Shown piece after piece: positions 12,186 through 23,196 of a stretch of 64,000 nucleotides of DNA. Positions within the stretch are counted from its first letter, which is position 1; each line of letters starts with the position of its first letter. The notes below the pieces were generated by a model that was not told where the DNA came from, did not search any database, and saw only the letters and a program-made list of their open reading frames with translations. The DNA comes from Maratus speciosus (lineage: Eukaryota; Arthropoda; Arachnida; Araneae; Salticidae): NCBI GenBank assembly GCA_963932465.1, contig OZ010786.1, positions 594,817,038 to 594,881,037 of the forward strand, written 5' to 3'. Made by a program: the position numbers and the translations under genes.

Positions 12186-13300
12186 TCGAATACATTTCAT
12201 ATGTATTCCAATACATATCAAATGTCTTCAATTTATATGAAACTAAGTGAATGGACCAAAGAAGCCCCTACCAGGGACTACTTTGTTCCAAAACTTTAAA
12301 GATAGTTAAAAAATAAAAAATAATAAAAAATTGCCTCTTTAAAACTTTACAGTTTGCTTCATTGTTTCATGTTAATTGTTTACAACTCAATTTAGATGTT
12401 AAAAAATCATATATAATATTTTTAAATAATGGAAATGTTAGTGGACCCAGGCAAAGTGGCCCTAAGTTGTCCCGGTTAACGGTATTCGAAAATATATTTC
12501 TATAATAAAATGAAGGAAATAAAATATAATGCAAGAGATAAATAATTTTTAAATGCTTTTTTAAGAGATAGAGATAGAAAATACAGTCTTTGAAAGTGAA
12601 GAAAACGTGCTACAAATTCTTTCCCAGGATCAATTCACTGTTTTATACACACAAGCAATTTCTTTAAAAAATATCTTTAATTCAATATTTAGTTCAGTAT
12701 TTACGCAAAATACCTCCCGTCTACCAACTTTTAAGAAAAGAACCTCTCGGCCACTGGTGGGGCCGAAAAAAGAATTGGTTGATAACGATGGGATAAGAAA
12801 TATTGCAAAATGATTGTTTCGTATCTTATCAGTTAAGTTCGCTTATTTACTTTCAATAAAGATAGAGCATATTTTAATGTACACCAGAAATATATAAGGG
12901 AACATTTGTTATGTTAGACTCTGTCGATGTTTTGTAAATGCTTTAAAAACAGGTTACATAGCAGCCAAGTTATCGATAATTTCCATAAAGCTATTTCAGC
13001 GAGACCTGGGTCAAACAAGCGATTTTTTGCTCCAGAAAATGTGCGTAATAAATAAATTTATATAAGGAACGCAATGAAATTATACACATTTTAATAAATA
13101 ATTTTCATGGTTAAAAACCTGTTAAATTACTGCAGGAGATATCTGTACAGTTTTACGAAAATTATCGTTATGTTGACATGAACTATTTGGCATGTCAGCG
13201 TGGACGTCATAGTTTTCAAACTAAAAACATATTCGAAAATATTTTTCAATCATAAAATGAATTAAATAATATATAATGAAACAAAGTGATAAATATATTT

Positions 13301-13896
13301 TTTTAACGATCTATTTTATTTATAGTAACATAATCGCTTTTTCGATTATATAGAAAAATAAGAAATTTATCTAATGTATATAATCAGAATCCATTTGTTC
13401 AGTTGGTACATATATTTAAAAAAATTATAATAATAATAATATTTCATCACCGGTGTTTTCATGTAGCATATATCATTTTACGAAATTGAATTCCTTTTAG
13501 CCCTTTTTTATAGATTATTGCCAGTTTGGACCAGCTTTTTTATTCACAATCCATACAAAAATTCCGACCAGTATATTTTGCTTTAGGTAACGCTTGATGG
13601 ACGTTAGATTTTTATACATGACTATATTTTGATGTTCTATACGCACCACTATATTTAAAAAGTATTTTTTTAGAATATGTCGAAATTTAAAAATAAATTC
13701 TTTATACCTTGCCCTTGAAAGGATTCATAACTGGCATCTCATAATTATACAAGTTGAAAATTCTTCTTTCGTGACTTCTAGCATGAATTCTTAATTTCTG
13801 AATAAAACATGAGGCCCTACACCCGTATTGTGCTAAAATCACTTACTTTAAAACCAAGTTTTCTGTATAAAAAAAGAAGCATTTTATCAATGTATA
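13301..13896. other. Unassigned AT-rich sequence
   Basis: No supported gene or repeat. It separates the duplication at 10.8-13.3 kb from the next transposon. Confidence 0.5.
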
Positions 13897-15201
13897 CAGT
13901 GTAATTCAAAAAAAGGTTACTGAATGACATGGCAAATCAGGCATACAACATGAATAAAAAATCCCATAGTAATATGTGGTCGCCAACCACTACTTTAGTC
14001 ACGAATACAGGGGCTTTCATCCTAACTGAATTTGGGGTGGGGGTCATATCTTTCAGAAAACTGAAGTATATCATAATAAAACATTTAACAGACATTATCA
14101 CCCTTGTTGTAAATGGGATAACACCAAACAAAAGTTGTAGAAGTTTGCATTATACGCGCCAGTAGTATGCACTTGACGCCCCACATTTTGGACTGTGATT
14201 TCTCAATTCATACGGTATCATCAATTGCTTGAGAAACATGTTTTTCCAGATTTTTTCGTCATGTTATCACATTTCACACAATACAAGGTACATATTGCTG
14301 CATTTTCATTAAGGGGGTCCGGGACACAAAAATCTTCAAATTTTCAATTTTTTTTAAAAATTGGATTAAAAATTTCTCTGTCGTTTTCTGCTTAAAATGA
14401 TGCTTAAAACATGTTTCTATCTCAATTAGAACAGGAAATATTAATTTTTTCGTTTTGGTTTGTTTTCAAAATCTGCTTTTCAAGCTATGATTGTCAAAGA
14501 AACGAGTTCTTGTGAAATTGCGTTTTTCTTCATGATAGGTTTTTTCACCATTTCTCATATTTAAATTCTTATAACTCAAGAACCGTTAAAGATACAGGGT
14601 TGAAACTCGGAACATATCTTTTTCAATTATTTTACTTTACTTTTGAGCCAGCATATTTGAAAAAAATATTTACTTTTGAAAATATGATTAAAAAAAAAAT
14701 TGCACCACTTTTTTTGTAATTTTTTCGTTAAATATTTGTATTTTTTTTAAATTAATATTTTTTAAAATGCTGGCTCTAAATTAAAAAATATATATTTCTG
14801 TTTTTTTAAATGAAAAACAATTTAAATTCTACAAATAATATTTCAAGTTATAACGATTTTAAGTTATACCACTTTTTTCATAAATTTTAAATTAAATTTT
14901 TTAAAAAAAAAAGCTGTGAGAAGTTTTATCATTTGATTTTGTTTACAAATGATATGGTTAACCATCACAAAAAAATTCAAAATTTTAACTCAATGAATAT
15001 TTTTTTTTTGAAAATTTGTCCCGGACCCCCTTAAAAGGTTTCTACTTTTCTTGATATTAATATTGTCAACCCGGGTTCAGTTAGGATGAAGCACCCTGGA
15101 TTTGTCACTAAATAAGTGGTTTGAGACCCTATGTTCCTAATCTTTTATCCTTGTTGAATGCCTGATTTGCCATGTCATTTTGTAATTTTTTAATCACCCT
15201 G
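13897..15201. mobile_element. TA-flanked Tc1/mariner-like non-autonomous element with long TIRs
   Basis: Left end CAGTGTAATTCAAAAAAAGG and right end ...TAATCACCCTG are inverted, with TA on both sides. The inverted repeats extend about 140 bp and include the shared stretch ATGACATGGCAAATCAGGCAT. They continue through CATCCTAACTGAA near 14020 and its complement near 15080. No transposase ORF was found; the overlapping frames on both strands at 13.93-14.17 kb are just the TIR arm. A TTAA element is nested at 14309-15034. Confidence 0.8.
14309..15034. mobile_element. TTAA-flanked foldback element (GGGGGTCCGGGACA)
   Basis: TTAAGGGGGTCCGGGACA at the left and TGTCCCGGACCCCCTTAA at the right form near-perfect termini. 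TTAA is both the boundary and the probable target duplication, as in piggyBac-type insertion. The interior is AT-rich and weakly self-complementary. It is nested in the Tc1/mariner-like element. Confidence 0.8.
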
Positions 15202-15249
15202 TATATCAACGTTGTATAAGGAAATCGCTAAACATTTAGAGATTAAAAC

Positions 15250-15442
15250 GAGGGTTGCCAGTTTGGTCTCCAATTTCATTAAAAAAATCCGAAATCTTAC
15301 CAGAAATTAAAAATAGTACTTTTTGCTTTATTTAATGACCGCAATTTCGTGATTACGTAAATTATAGATTCTTCTTTTAAAATTTCTGGTACAAATGTGA
15401 TATTTAGAAATAAAAATGGAGGCCATTCTAGCAATCCTGATT
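15250..15442. mobile_element. Foldback MITE related to the GTTGCCA family
   Basis: Ends GGGTTGCCAGTTTGGTCTCC and GGAGGCCATTCTAGCAATCC are inverted. The arms contain TTACCAGAAAT and ATTTCTGGTAC. More diverged than the copies at 8.2 and 33.5 kb. Confidence 0.6.
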
Positions 15443-15499
15443 AAAACCAAAATTCTATTTCGGCATTGTTATAATATATATCCTATATACATATGAAAC

Positions 15500-15639
15500 G
15501 ATTTTATGAAACGATTTTACGAAACGACTGATTAAAAGAATAAAACGAATATATGTTAATTGCGAGATTTGTAGGAAGCTGACGGTATTGTAATTTTAGT
15601 ATGTTGTTACAGTCATCTACTGAATGCTTCTCCTACTAA
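15500..15639. repeat. ~150-bp satellite, left part of interrupted array
   Basis: Carries the unit phrases TGCGAGATTTGTAGGAAGC, GTATGTTGTTACAGTCA and AATGCTTCTCCTA. The unit is cut here by the LTR element and resumes at about 17459. Confidence 0.65.
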
Positions 15640-16065
15640 ATTGCGTTCTTTCAGCGCCTAGCTTACAAAGCGCCACCCAGTAGCGATTGGTGATAGTAGT
15701 TCCGCCCAACGCATGCGCGCAAGAGGTAACTTCGGAACGACAGACGCTCATTGCAAGCGAGGAAAAAAGGGAACTGAAGTGACCAGAACTGAGTAGAAAG
15801 AGGAAAGAATATGTTTTGGCGGTGAACGAGAGAGGTATGCTGCAAAAAGTTGGAAAAAGACGTATAAAAGCCGAAATGTATGTTCGAGCAGCGATTAGAC
15901 CTAATTTAAGACGTGATGGGCCTTAATTTTGTAAATATTGTACATTTTATCAGCTGTTGTAAATATGCATGATTCAGTATAAGTATAATTATTTAAGAGC
16001 TGTTTGTGATTTATGGTGTCAAAGAAGTATATTATTTGTGTCAACGAATATACGATTCATAAAAT
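15640..16065 (+). repeat. 5' LTR of the deleted Ty3/gypsy element
   Basis: Matches 17046-17458. It includes the GC-rich block GCGCCTAGCTTACAAAGCGCC, then purine-rich sequence, then an AT-rich 3' half ending before the primer-binding site. Confidence 0.8.
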
Positions 16066-16083
16066 TGGTGCCAGAAGTGGGAT
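16066..16083 (+). promoter_or_regulatory. Primer-binding site
   Basis: TGGTGCCAGAAGTGGGAT begins with the TGG that pairs with a tRNA CCA end and directly follows the LTR. The sequence resembles primer sites complementary to tRNA-Leu; the isotype is tentative. Confidence 0.6.
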
Positions 16084-16167
16084 ACACTTGTAAGCGGTGT
16101 CCAATAAGTTATAAATTCGAATTTACAAAGAAGTATTAACACAACACCTTTCGAGTTCGGTAATAAG

Positions 16168-16539
16168 ATGAAGTTAAAAAATAACATAGAGATTACTAGT
16201 CTTTTCAATGCTGACATACAGTCCGATTTTATTAATAATCGTGAAGAATTGAGAAAAGACGCTAAAAGACAAATTTTAAAAGTCCAAGAAGAGAACCGTA
16301 AAACTGATAATCTCAGACGGAAAAAGCCTAACAAATTTAAACTCAATGATATGGTTGCTATAAAACACACACAGCAATGTCCAGGTTTGAAGTTAAAACG
16401 GAAATATTTAGGTCCTTACAAAGTCATAAAAGTAAAACATAATGGCACTTACGATGTAAAGAAAGTTGAATTAAATGAATGTCCAATTGTCACCAGTACT
16501 TGCGCCGAGTACATGAAGCTGTTGACTGATGTAGCTTGA
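16168..16539 (+). pseudogene. Ty3/gypsy integrase C-terminal fragment
   Basis: A 123-codon frame carries the integrase C-terminal pattern. Residues ~20-45 form a basic helix (NREELRKDAKRQI). Residues ~52-68 read KPNKFKLNDMVAIKHTQ, and ~75-95 hold the GPY/F module (KYLGPYKVIKV then TYDVKKV). The end is a VTSTCAEYMK tail. In the family this module helps bind DNA and target integration. The zinc-binding HHCC and catalytic D,D,E core are missing, so it cannot integrate. It lies soon after the primer site, showing that nearly all of gag-pol was deleted. A TGA ends it at 16537-16539. Confidence 0.85.
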
Positions 16540-16647
16540 CATAAAAAAAAAAGAATTTCTCCGACTATGACACCACCCGATTGCGGTACACTCACCGGAC
16601 TGACACTTGAAAACGATTTAGACAAAATTAATCCTGAAGAAATGAAA

Positions 16648-16815
16648 AAAAAGTGGAGACGAAAAGACGTAAGAAAAAGGAAGACGAAAAGACGTAAGAA
16701 AAGAGAAGACGAAAAGACGTAAGAAATCGGAAGACGAAAAGACGTAAAAAGAAAAACGACGAAAATACGTATAAGAAAAATAAGACGAAAATATATAAGA
16801 AAAAAGGGAAGAAGA
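16648..16815 (+). repeat. ~27-bp purine-rich tandem repeat (GACGAAAAGACGTAAGAAA)
   Basis: About seven imperfect units based on GACGAAAAGACGTAAGAAA with AAGGAA-type spacers. Later units drift toward GACGAAAATATATAAG. The array lies between the integrase fragment and the 3' LTR, so it is part of the element's 3' region. Translated forward it would be Lys/Arg-rich, but stops interrupt it. Confidence 0.8.
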
Positions 16816-17045
16816 AGAATTCTTTCATGAAATAATTTAAATTTTGATGAGAGAATGTCCCCCACTGTTTTACTCATGATGACCCTTTTTAGTCAAAATA
16901 GAACTTTGGATGCTGCTGTTTTTTTAATATTTCCAGGTGATCCAGTTGCTGCTTCCAGCGGACAAGTATGCATCCGAGGTCGAATGCCTAGTCAGCACGA
17001 CCGAGTTGTGGGATTGCATTTACAAGAACTTTTGTCCAAGGCGCC

Positions 17046-17458
17046 ATTGCGTTCTTTCAGCGCCTAGCTCACAAAGCGCCACCCAGTAGCGATTAGTGAC
17101 AGCAGTTCCGCCCAACACATGCGCACTAGAGTTAACTTCGGAACGACAGACGCTCATTGCAAGCAAGGAAGAAGGAGAACTGAAGTGATCAGAGCGGAGT
17201 GTAAAGAGGAAAGAATATGTTTTGGTGGCGAACGAGAGAGATATGCTCAGAATGTTGGAAAAATACGTATAAAACTGAAATGGATGTTCGAGCAGCGGTT
17301 AGACGTAATTTAAGACGTGATGTGCCTTAATTTTGTCAATATTGTACGCATTATCAGCTGTTGCAAATAAGTATGATTCAATATAAGTATAATTAATTAA
17401 GAACTGTTTGTGATTTATGGTGTCAAAGAAGTATTTTATTTGTGTCAACGAAGATATT
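17046..17458 (+). repeat. 3' LTR of the deleted Ty3/gypsy element
   Basis: Repeats the 5' LTR with many substitutions and small indels. The right boundary is approximate, set by where the satellite phrase CATATATATAG resumes. Confidence 0.75.
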
Positions 17459-17622
17459 ATCCATATATATAGTAATTGCGATATTTCTAGAGCGCTGGCG
17501 ATAATGAAATTTCAGCATGTTGTTACAGTCCTCTGTAAAATATTTCTCCTACAGGAGGGTTTATATTGCACTTATAGTTATTTTACAGGACTGCACAAAA
17601 CAAATACGAATAATGAAACAAA
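17459..17622. repeat. ~150-bp satellite, middle part
   Basis: Unit phrases ATTGCGATATTTCTAG, GCATGTTGTTACAGTC and TTTACAGGACTGCACAAAA. The right side is cut by the TA-flanked element. Confidence 0.65.
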
Positions 17623-18419
17623 TAGGGGAGACTAGGGAGGGTTGACCCACTTTTTACAAAATGATTTTTTATTTTTTATATGTTGAACGTAGAATAAAGT
17701 TTTATATATAATTTTATTCGTTAAACAATCAGTTATCAAAATAAAATTCCTACATAAGCGTAATATATAAGAAATTTGAAAAATGATTGTTCTTAATCAT
17801 AAGAAAATAATGGGTCAAGGCTCCCCACATATGGCAGGGTTGACCCAATATATGGGAGGCTTGACCCACCTTGTTTTATATTGAAATATTTGTGAAGCGA
17901 AATAAAATCAGTTGAAAAAAAACAAAATAACTTTATGCTACATGCTTTAATTATTATAAAAAATATATATTTCAAAATATGATGCTTCAATAAACCTGTT
18001 TAGGCGTAATGTTAGAGGAGAACATTTTTATTTTAAACAGGATTTTGTCTGAGCATGTATAATTGTACAACAGAGAAATGAAATTTTAATATTTAAGACA
18101 GTATTCAGTTAGAGACAGGTTCCGTTTTCATAGGGTTTCATGCATTATAACCTGCATTATATATTTCTTCATTTTACTAAATCCTATCATACATAATTAT
18201 TCAGTGATATCCTATAATAGGTAATAATCCTAGGTTACCATGGTAATTACATCTTATTTAAGATGGAATCGTTTTAAGTCCGCAATACTGAATTTAATAA
18301 ACAGAGTGCAATATGTTATCTATCTCCGACCTTTAATTTCTCAACCGCTGGCCATAGGCTTATAGTTCCAATTACAAAAACGTTTCAAATGAGGTAAATA
18401 TTCGTATTGTGGCGTTATT

Positions 18420-19135
18420 TAAAGTAAAAAAATCAATTTTATAAAAATCACGAAATCTAACTTTTTATACGCCCCCCCAGTCCCTATAGTTATATTTAGC
18501 GAAAGTTTACACATAGCATAACAGATATAACACAAAAAGTGTGACACCTCTACCACAAAAATTGACACAGTTATTAAATTTCAAAGTTTGAGATTTTTGC
18601 ACATGATTTTGTCTTTCATTGAGGGATCAGTTAAAAGATGGATTAAAGTAATTCGAAATCAAAATCAGGGTACAATGTCCTTTTTACCTCGAAACCATGT
18701 TTAGCTGGTATCGCCAAATCAGGGAACCATCAAAGAGGGCTATTTCATCCAAAAATATGAGCTAACTTTTATGGGTCGAACAACATTCAAACGTAAAAGT
18801 AGGTAGAATCGACAGCCGGAAAGTAAAACATACTCACCAAGGGCTAGATAATGGCAGCGGCATAGCACCCTGATTTTGATCTCGAATTACTTTAATTCAT
18901 CTTTTAACTGGTCCCTCAATGAAAGACAAAACCGTGTACAAAATTCTCAAACTTTCTCAAATTTAATAACTGTGTCAATTTTTGTAGTAGAAATGTCAAA
19001 CTTTCTGTGTTATATCTGTTATGATATGTATAAACTTTTACTAAATATAACTATAGGGACTGGGGGACCCTATAAAAAGTTAGATTTCGCAATTTTTATA
19101 AAATTGATTTTGTCTCTTTTTCCTACTTTTTGTGA
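18420..19135. mobile_element. Large foldback with ~250-bp arms
   Basis: Left arm about 18420-18672 and right arm about 18868-19135 are inverted. Matching pairs include GTCTTTCATTGAGGGA with TCCCTCAATGAAAGAC, and AACTATAGGGACTGGGGG with its complement. The ~195-bp spacer has CATGTTTAGCTGGTATCGCC and no ORF. No target duplication was resolved. Confidence 0.65.
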
Positions 19136-19288
19136 TATTCTACCTGACAACTATAGTTGTCACATAGTTTGGCTTCATCTCACTCTATTCATTATGTTGA
19201 AATTTGTCTGCATACCTTCCTAAAGTTTTTCGATCCATTCTGTGTTCTTTTGCAGCCACATGAGTACTTAACTTATTATTAACATCTT

Positions 19289-19483
19289 TTAACCCTTTCA
19301 GAGGCAAAGTACTTTCAGTGCACCGGAATATACGACCAAATTTATTTGTAAATATGAAAAAGGCTATAATTCACATACATATTAAATTGAAAATATGTTT
19401 GCAAATGTTCAGGTGTCATTGTGGAGTTTGGGAATTAAAACATAGTGGTTTCATAAGCATACCACTGCTCCAGAAACCGTTAA
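19289..19483. mobile_element. TTAA MITE, CTTTCAGRGGCAAAG family
   Basis: Starts TTAACCCTTTCAGAGGCAAAG and has the family middle AAATTTATTTGTAAATA. The 3' end is degenerate (CCAGAAACCGTTAA). Same family as 31720, 54676, 55068 and 62887. Confidence 0.65.
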
Positions 19484-19776
19484 GACTGCTGCTTTCATAC
19501 TTTCTAGTCTTTTCCACTGTTTCTATTTACCTATTGTAAGTAAAGTTTAAATGGAAAAAGTTCCTATCAACTTTCGCATTTATATTTTATTAATTTTTTT
19601 CGCGCAGTGCAAATAGCAATTTTTTATATCTTTCGTTAATCAGTTTTAAACGTTGTAGTTTCCATCACTCCATTTTACTGTACGTTTGCAGAATAATTTT
19701 ACATTCATTTTTATGTATAACCATTAATCTTTCATTATGCTCGGTGTATAATAAAAAGATTTCCAAACCCCCTTAA

Positions 19777-20068
19777 TTAACACATTGCCGACGGGAAATT
19801 TTTAAGAAATCTGAATTTTAAAACAGTACAAGATCCTCCCTATTCTGAAAGTCTTTAGTAAATTGGTGTTCTAGATAGGTTTCTCAAGTTTAAGTATCGG
19901 AAAGTATCTTTCAATGAACGAATTTAATATGAAATGTCTTACAATCTAAAAAAAATATGAACAACATGATATAAATGCATTTTCTGTAAGGTTAAAAGCC
20001 ACGCCCTTAGTCAATGATGCATTTTGAATGAAAACGAGAATTCTCGTTTCCCGTCGTGAATCTGTTAA
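19777..20068. mobile_element. TTAA MITE, GCCGACGGGAAA family
   Basis: TTAACACATTGCCGACGGGAAA and TTTCCCGTCGTGAATCTGTTAA are inverted ends with TTAA on each side. Confidence 0.65.
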
Positions 20069-20493
20069 AGGAGTCTTGAACATCTGGTAGGCCGGCCCTC
20101 ACATTGACTGGGTCAAGCCTCCTCACATAGACTTTTTTTTAAAGAATAGACATTGTTATGTTAAGCCTAACTTTCTGTATAATCTTTACACCTGGAATGA
20201 AAGCTCGATATTACGGCATTACTTAAAACCTACTTACTTAAATTTCTGTGATATATTTTATCTGAAAAAAGCTTACAAAATATTTCTAAAAAACACAACT
20301 TTTAGATTGAAAACACCTCACAATTGATTTTTTCTACACCTATTTCGATTATTTGTATGAAACAGAGATTGTTATGTGAGCATTCCTGTAGCTTTGGTTG
20401 ACACCTATTGATAAAACTCTTAAATTCTTTTAAATGTGAAAACTGATCGGTGGTCAACCCTCCCGTATGGTCAATCCTTCCTAGTCTCCCCTA

Positions 20494-21135
20494 TATCTTA
20501 AATGCGGTGTTTGTACAATTCTAATAGTAAAAAAAATTAATATGTTGTTACGGTCACCTACAGCATGATTATTTTTATAAAGATAGCCTATATAACATTT
20601 ATAGTTATTCATACAGGACCGCACAAAATAATACGAACATATTAAATGAATATATATTAAATGTGGGATTTGTAGAATGGTGATGGTATGTTACTAAAGT
20701 CACCTACAGCAAGTTTCCATTCTAAGAAAATGTATATAGCATTAATAGCTTTTTTTAGTTTCGTGCAAAAGAACTTGAATATATAAAATGAATATATGTT
20801 ATATGCGGGATTTCTAGAATGTTGACTGTAATGTAATTTTAATATGTTGTCACAGTTACTAACAAAATGTTTTTCCCTAAGAAAGCATATATAGCCTTTA
20901 TAGTAATTTTGTTGAGCTGCACAAAATAATACGAATATATTAAACGAATATGTCTTAAATACATGATTTGTTAAATGCATACAGAAATGTAATTTTAATA
21001 TGTTGTTACGGTGATCTACGGTTTTCTTGAAGTTGGTGTATTATATTTATTTTACTGGTCCGCACCAATAAAAAATAAATGTTATGTGTTTTGTTTCTTG
21101 AACCCTGACGGTAATATATTTTTAGCATGCTATTG
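20494..21135. repeat. ~150-bp satellite, right part, about four units
   Basis: TATGTTGTTACGGTCACCTA, GCATATATAGC, GCACAAAATAATACGAA and GGGATTTGTAGAA recur at a spacing of about 150 bp. The last unit passes into the AGACAG tract. Confidence 0.75.
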
Positions 21136-22125
21136 CAGACAGTTAGCAGGCAGAAAGAAAACAGAAAGACAGCAGGGAGAGCTGTGAGACGGACAGAAAA
21201 TTGACATAGTATAGACAGATTGCTTATAGCAAACAGATAGACAACAAATTAAAGACGAACAATCAGATAGACAGCAAATAGCAGGGAGACAGGTAGACAA
21301 CAGATAACAGACAGCTGACAGAGTGCATGCAGCTACCAAACAGACAGACAGGAAACATAACACAGCAGACATGCAGTTGACAGAGTGTAGACAAACAGTA
21401 TATAGCAGAATGCAGACAGTTACCAGGCAGACAGATACCAGACATTCATGCACCCGATCTACATATTCAGATAGCAGATAGACATACAACATATATCAAG
21501 CGGACATACATGATACATAAAGACAACAGACAGATATTCAACAGATTACATGTAGACATACATCAGACACAGAGCAGATAACAGGTGGCAGACAAGAAGA
21601 CAGGTAGCAGACAAACAGCTGACAGACAGATTTCAAACTAGCATCCGATAACGTGTAGACAGGCAGTTGATAGCAAATACACAACATACAGACAGCTTAC
21701 AGATTGGTGACAGGCAGCAGAGAGTCAGACATCAGATAACAGACAGACACTCGACAGATTGGGAACAGACAACAGATGGCAAACAGAGGAATAGCAGAGA
21801 GAATGCAAACAGACAGAAAGATAACAGACATGTTACAAACATCCGACAGTGCGTAGACAGACAACTGACATTAGACAGACGCCAGTTAGAAGGCAGAGAG
21901 GAAACCGACAGGCAGCAGAGAGAGTAGGTAGACAGAAATACAGAGAACTTATAGACAGAGAGCAGATAGCAGCAGACAACAGACAGCAAACAGACGAGAG
22001 TGTGTAGACAGACAGACACACAACAGATAGCTTTCAGACTGAAAACAGACAGACAATAAACAAATAGACAGCCGACAGAGGGAAGAGATATACCAGGCAG
22101 AGAGAGAGAGACATACAGACAAAAA
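21131..22125. repeat. ~1-kb AGACAG/ACAGAC low-complexity tract
   Basis: Degenerate repeats of CAGACAG, AGCAGACA and GATAGACAG run without a fixed period. The strand is nearly T-poor. Open frames on both strands here (Cys/Leu/Ser-rich on the minus strand) are by-products of the repeat. Confidence 0.85.
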
Positions 22126-22223
22126 AAGTCCGGGGGTTGGCGCGCGAAGCTCGAAGGGGGCAGAACTCCCTAGTAGTAATTTTCAATAAAATCCGCGATT
22201 AGTGCCGAACGGTTTCAGTAGCT
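22126..22223. other. Short GC-rich patch after the tract
   Basis: Includes GTCCGGGGGTTGGCGCGCGAAG and CGAAGGGGGCAGAACTCCC. It could be the tail of an unrecognised retroelement; not resolved. Confidence 0.3.
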
Positions 22224-22431
22224 TTAACCCTCCGTCTACCAGACGGGTCCATTGGACCCGACAGGTACATACAAAATATTCATTCAAACCAGAAATTTCT
22301 TTAAAATAAACTAAGTATATAAACCAGACAAAAATAAGGTAAATAAATAAGTTAAATAGTTTTAAATAAAAATTCTGGTGTAGAACGTTTTATTAAAACT
22401 TGAATAAAATTCCCGGTAGATCTAGGGTTAA
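22224..22431. mobile_element. TTAA MITE
   Basis: TTAACCCTCCGTCTACCAG and GTAGATCTAGGGTTAA form the ends. Inner arms (ACCAGAAATTTCTTT and AAAAATTCTGGT) are inverted. Confidence 0.65.
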
Positions 22432-23196
22432 CAGTAACCATATTCCGTTATTCCGTTTTATAGACCGGTGTACATTAATGCAAAATGTACTGGAGTAAAA
22501 AAATGTAGTTTTCTTAGTAATAAGAATATTTTGTGCAGTTTCTGAAGTTCCTTCCTTTGTATGCATAATATATAGAAGCTATCATTTAGCCGATAAAGCT
22601 TAAAGTTCAGTACGAGTTATTTAGATAATGGAGAGAAAAAATGAAAAAGTGACGTTATATACAATGCGTGGTTGAAAGTATATGCTTTCTATTTAAGAGT
22701 ATGTAAATAATAACTTGTAAATTTACATTTTTCAAACTGTGAGAAAAAGTGTCAAGGTGGGGTATAGAACAATGATCCCGAGGCCCAAATTATCAATGCT
22801 GTGATTATTCAGCGACTTCGACCGACAACCGGCCGGCACAATTCAGCCAGACAACTTTTTGTATTAGCATCTGGTCTGTTATCTGAAACAACTTAATCGG
22901 AAAAACCGCAAAAAATGGAACTTCATAACCCTTTGAATACGTATAGACACCTTATGATTTTTAATTCAAAGCTGCCACTGGCGACTATTTTTCTATTATA
23001 TTCGCACCACTATTTAAAAAAAAAATTAAATTTTGTAGTACGTTTCTCTTTCAAATGTAGTCAACGGGTTTCTAAAAGATTTTGTTTTGAGAAAGTGGTG
23101 CGAGATAGAATTAAAAAATAGTTGCCTGTGGTAGCCTTGTTAATTCTATCTTTCGCATTTGTAAGGATGTCATACGAATTGAAATGTTTCCGACTA
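22432..23196. other. Unassigned; contains an unoccupied site matching 25.25 kb
   Basis: Sequence 22838-22910 (CACAATTCAGCCAGACAACT ... AATCGGAAAAACCG) is the paralogue of the flanks of the AGCTCACAGGCT copy at 25313. No gene was seen. Confidence 0.5.

Larger units (their letters stand above)
11039..12482. mobile_element. TA-flanked DNA transposon, CCGTTAACCGGGAC type
   Basis: Ends CCGTCAACCGGGACTATTTT and its imperfect complement finishing GTCCCGGTTAACGG are terminal inverted repeats. Flanks are CA (mutated TA) and TA. Comparison with the second duplication unit near 13235 gives the unoccupied sequence with a single TA. The motif GGGACTACTTTGGCC and variants recur near 11070, 11430-11475 and 12270. 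Internal (TA)n lies at 11741-11784 and (TA)n(TG)n at 12119-12183. No convincing transposase is present, so the element is non-autonomous. Confidence 0.75.
10800..13300. repeat. Two-unit direct duplication, first unit split by a transposon
   Basis: Sequence 10820-11036 plus 12485-12580 matches 12785-12970 plus 13190-13300 in the same order. Shared phrases include AATAAAGATAGAG, CCAGAAATATATAA, CATTTGTTATGTTAGA (or a variant), GCATGTCA and ATTCGAAAATAT. The second unit has the transposon insertion site unoccupied and therefore serves as an empty site. Confidence 0.65.
15640..17458 (+). mobile_element. Internally deleted Ty3/gypsy LTR retrotransposon
   Basis: Two diverged LTRs (about 15640-16065 and 17046-17458) start ATTGCGTTCTTTCAGCGCC and share a ~420-bp body. 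A primer site TGGTGCCAGAAGTGGGA (16066) follows the 5' LTR. Only an integrase C-terminus and a Lys/Arg-coding repeat remain inside; gag, protease, RT, RNase H and the integrase core are gone. Many differences between the LTRs imply an old insertion. It is inserted in the ~150-bp satellite. Confidence 0.85.
17625..20491. mobile_element. 2.9-kb TA-flanked element, GGGGAGACTAGGGAGGGTT type
   Basis: Ends GGGGAGACTAGGGAGGGTTG and ...TCCTAGTCTCCCC are inverted repeats flanked by TA. Removing the element restores the satellite phrase (AAACAAATATATCTTA against AAACGAATATGTCTTA at 20933), which fixes the boundaries and the TA duplication. GGTTGACCC-like motifs recur near both ends (17643, 17810-17870, 20105-20120, 20450). 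No transposase ORF was recognised. Nested inside are a large foldback (18420-19135) and two TTAA elements. Confidence 0.8.

Noticed and set aside
13929..14165. Open frames on both strands of the left TIR
   Set aside because: The region is a terminal inverted repeat with a second copy at 15.05-15.2 kb; no protein motif.
16041..16877. Minus-strand frames opposite the integrase fragment and the 27-bp repeat
   Set aside because: Shadows of the plus-strand coding remnant and of purine-rich repeats; hydrophobic composition is a by-product.
21130..22021. Long open frames on both strands, Cys/Leu/Ser-rich on the minus strand
   Set aside because: They follow directly from the CAGACAG repeat composition and have no domain or start context.
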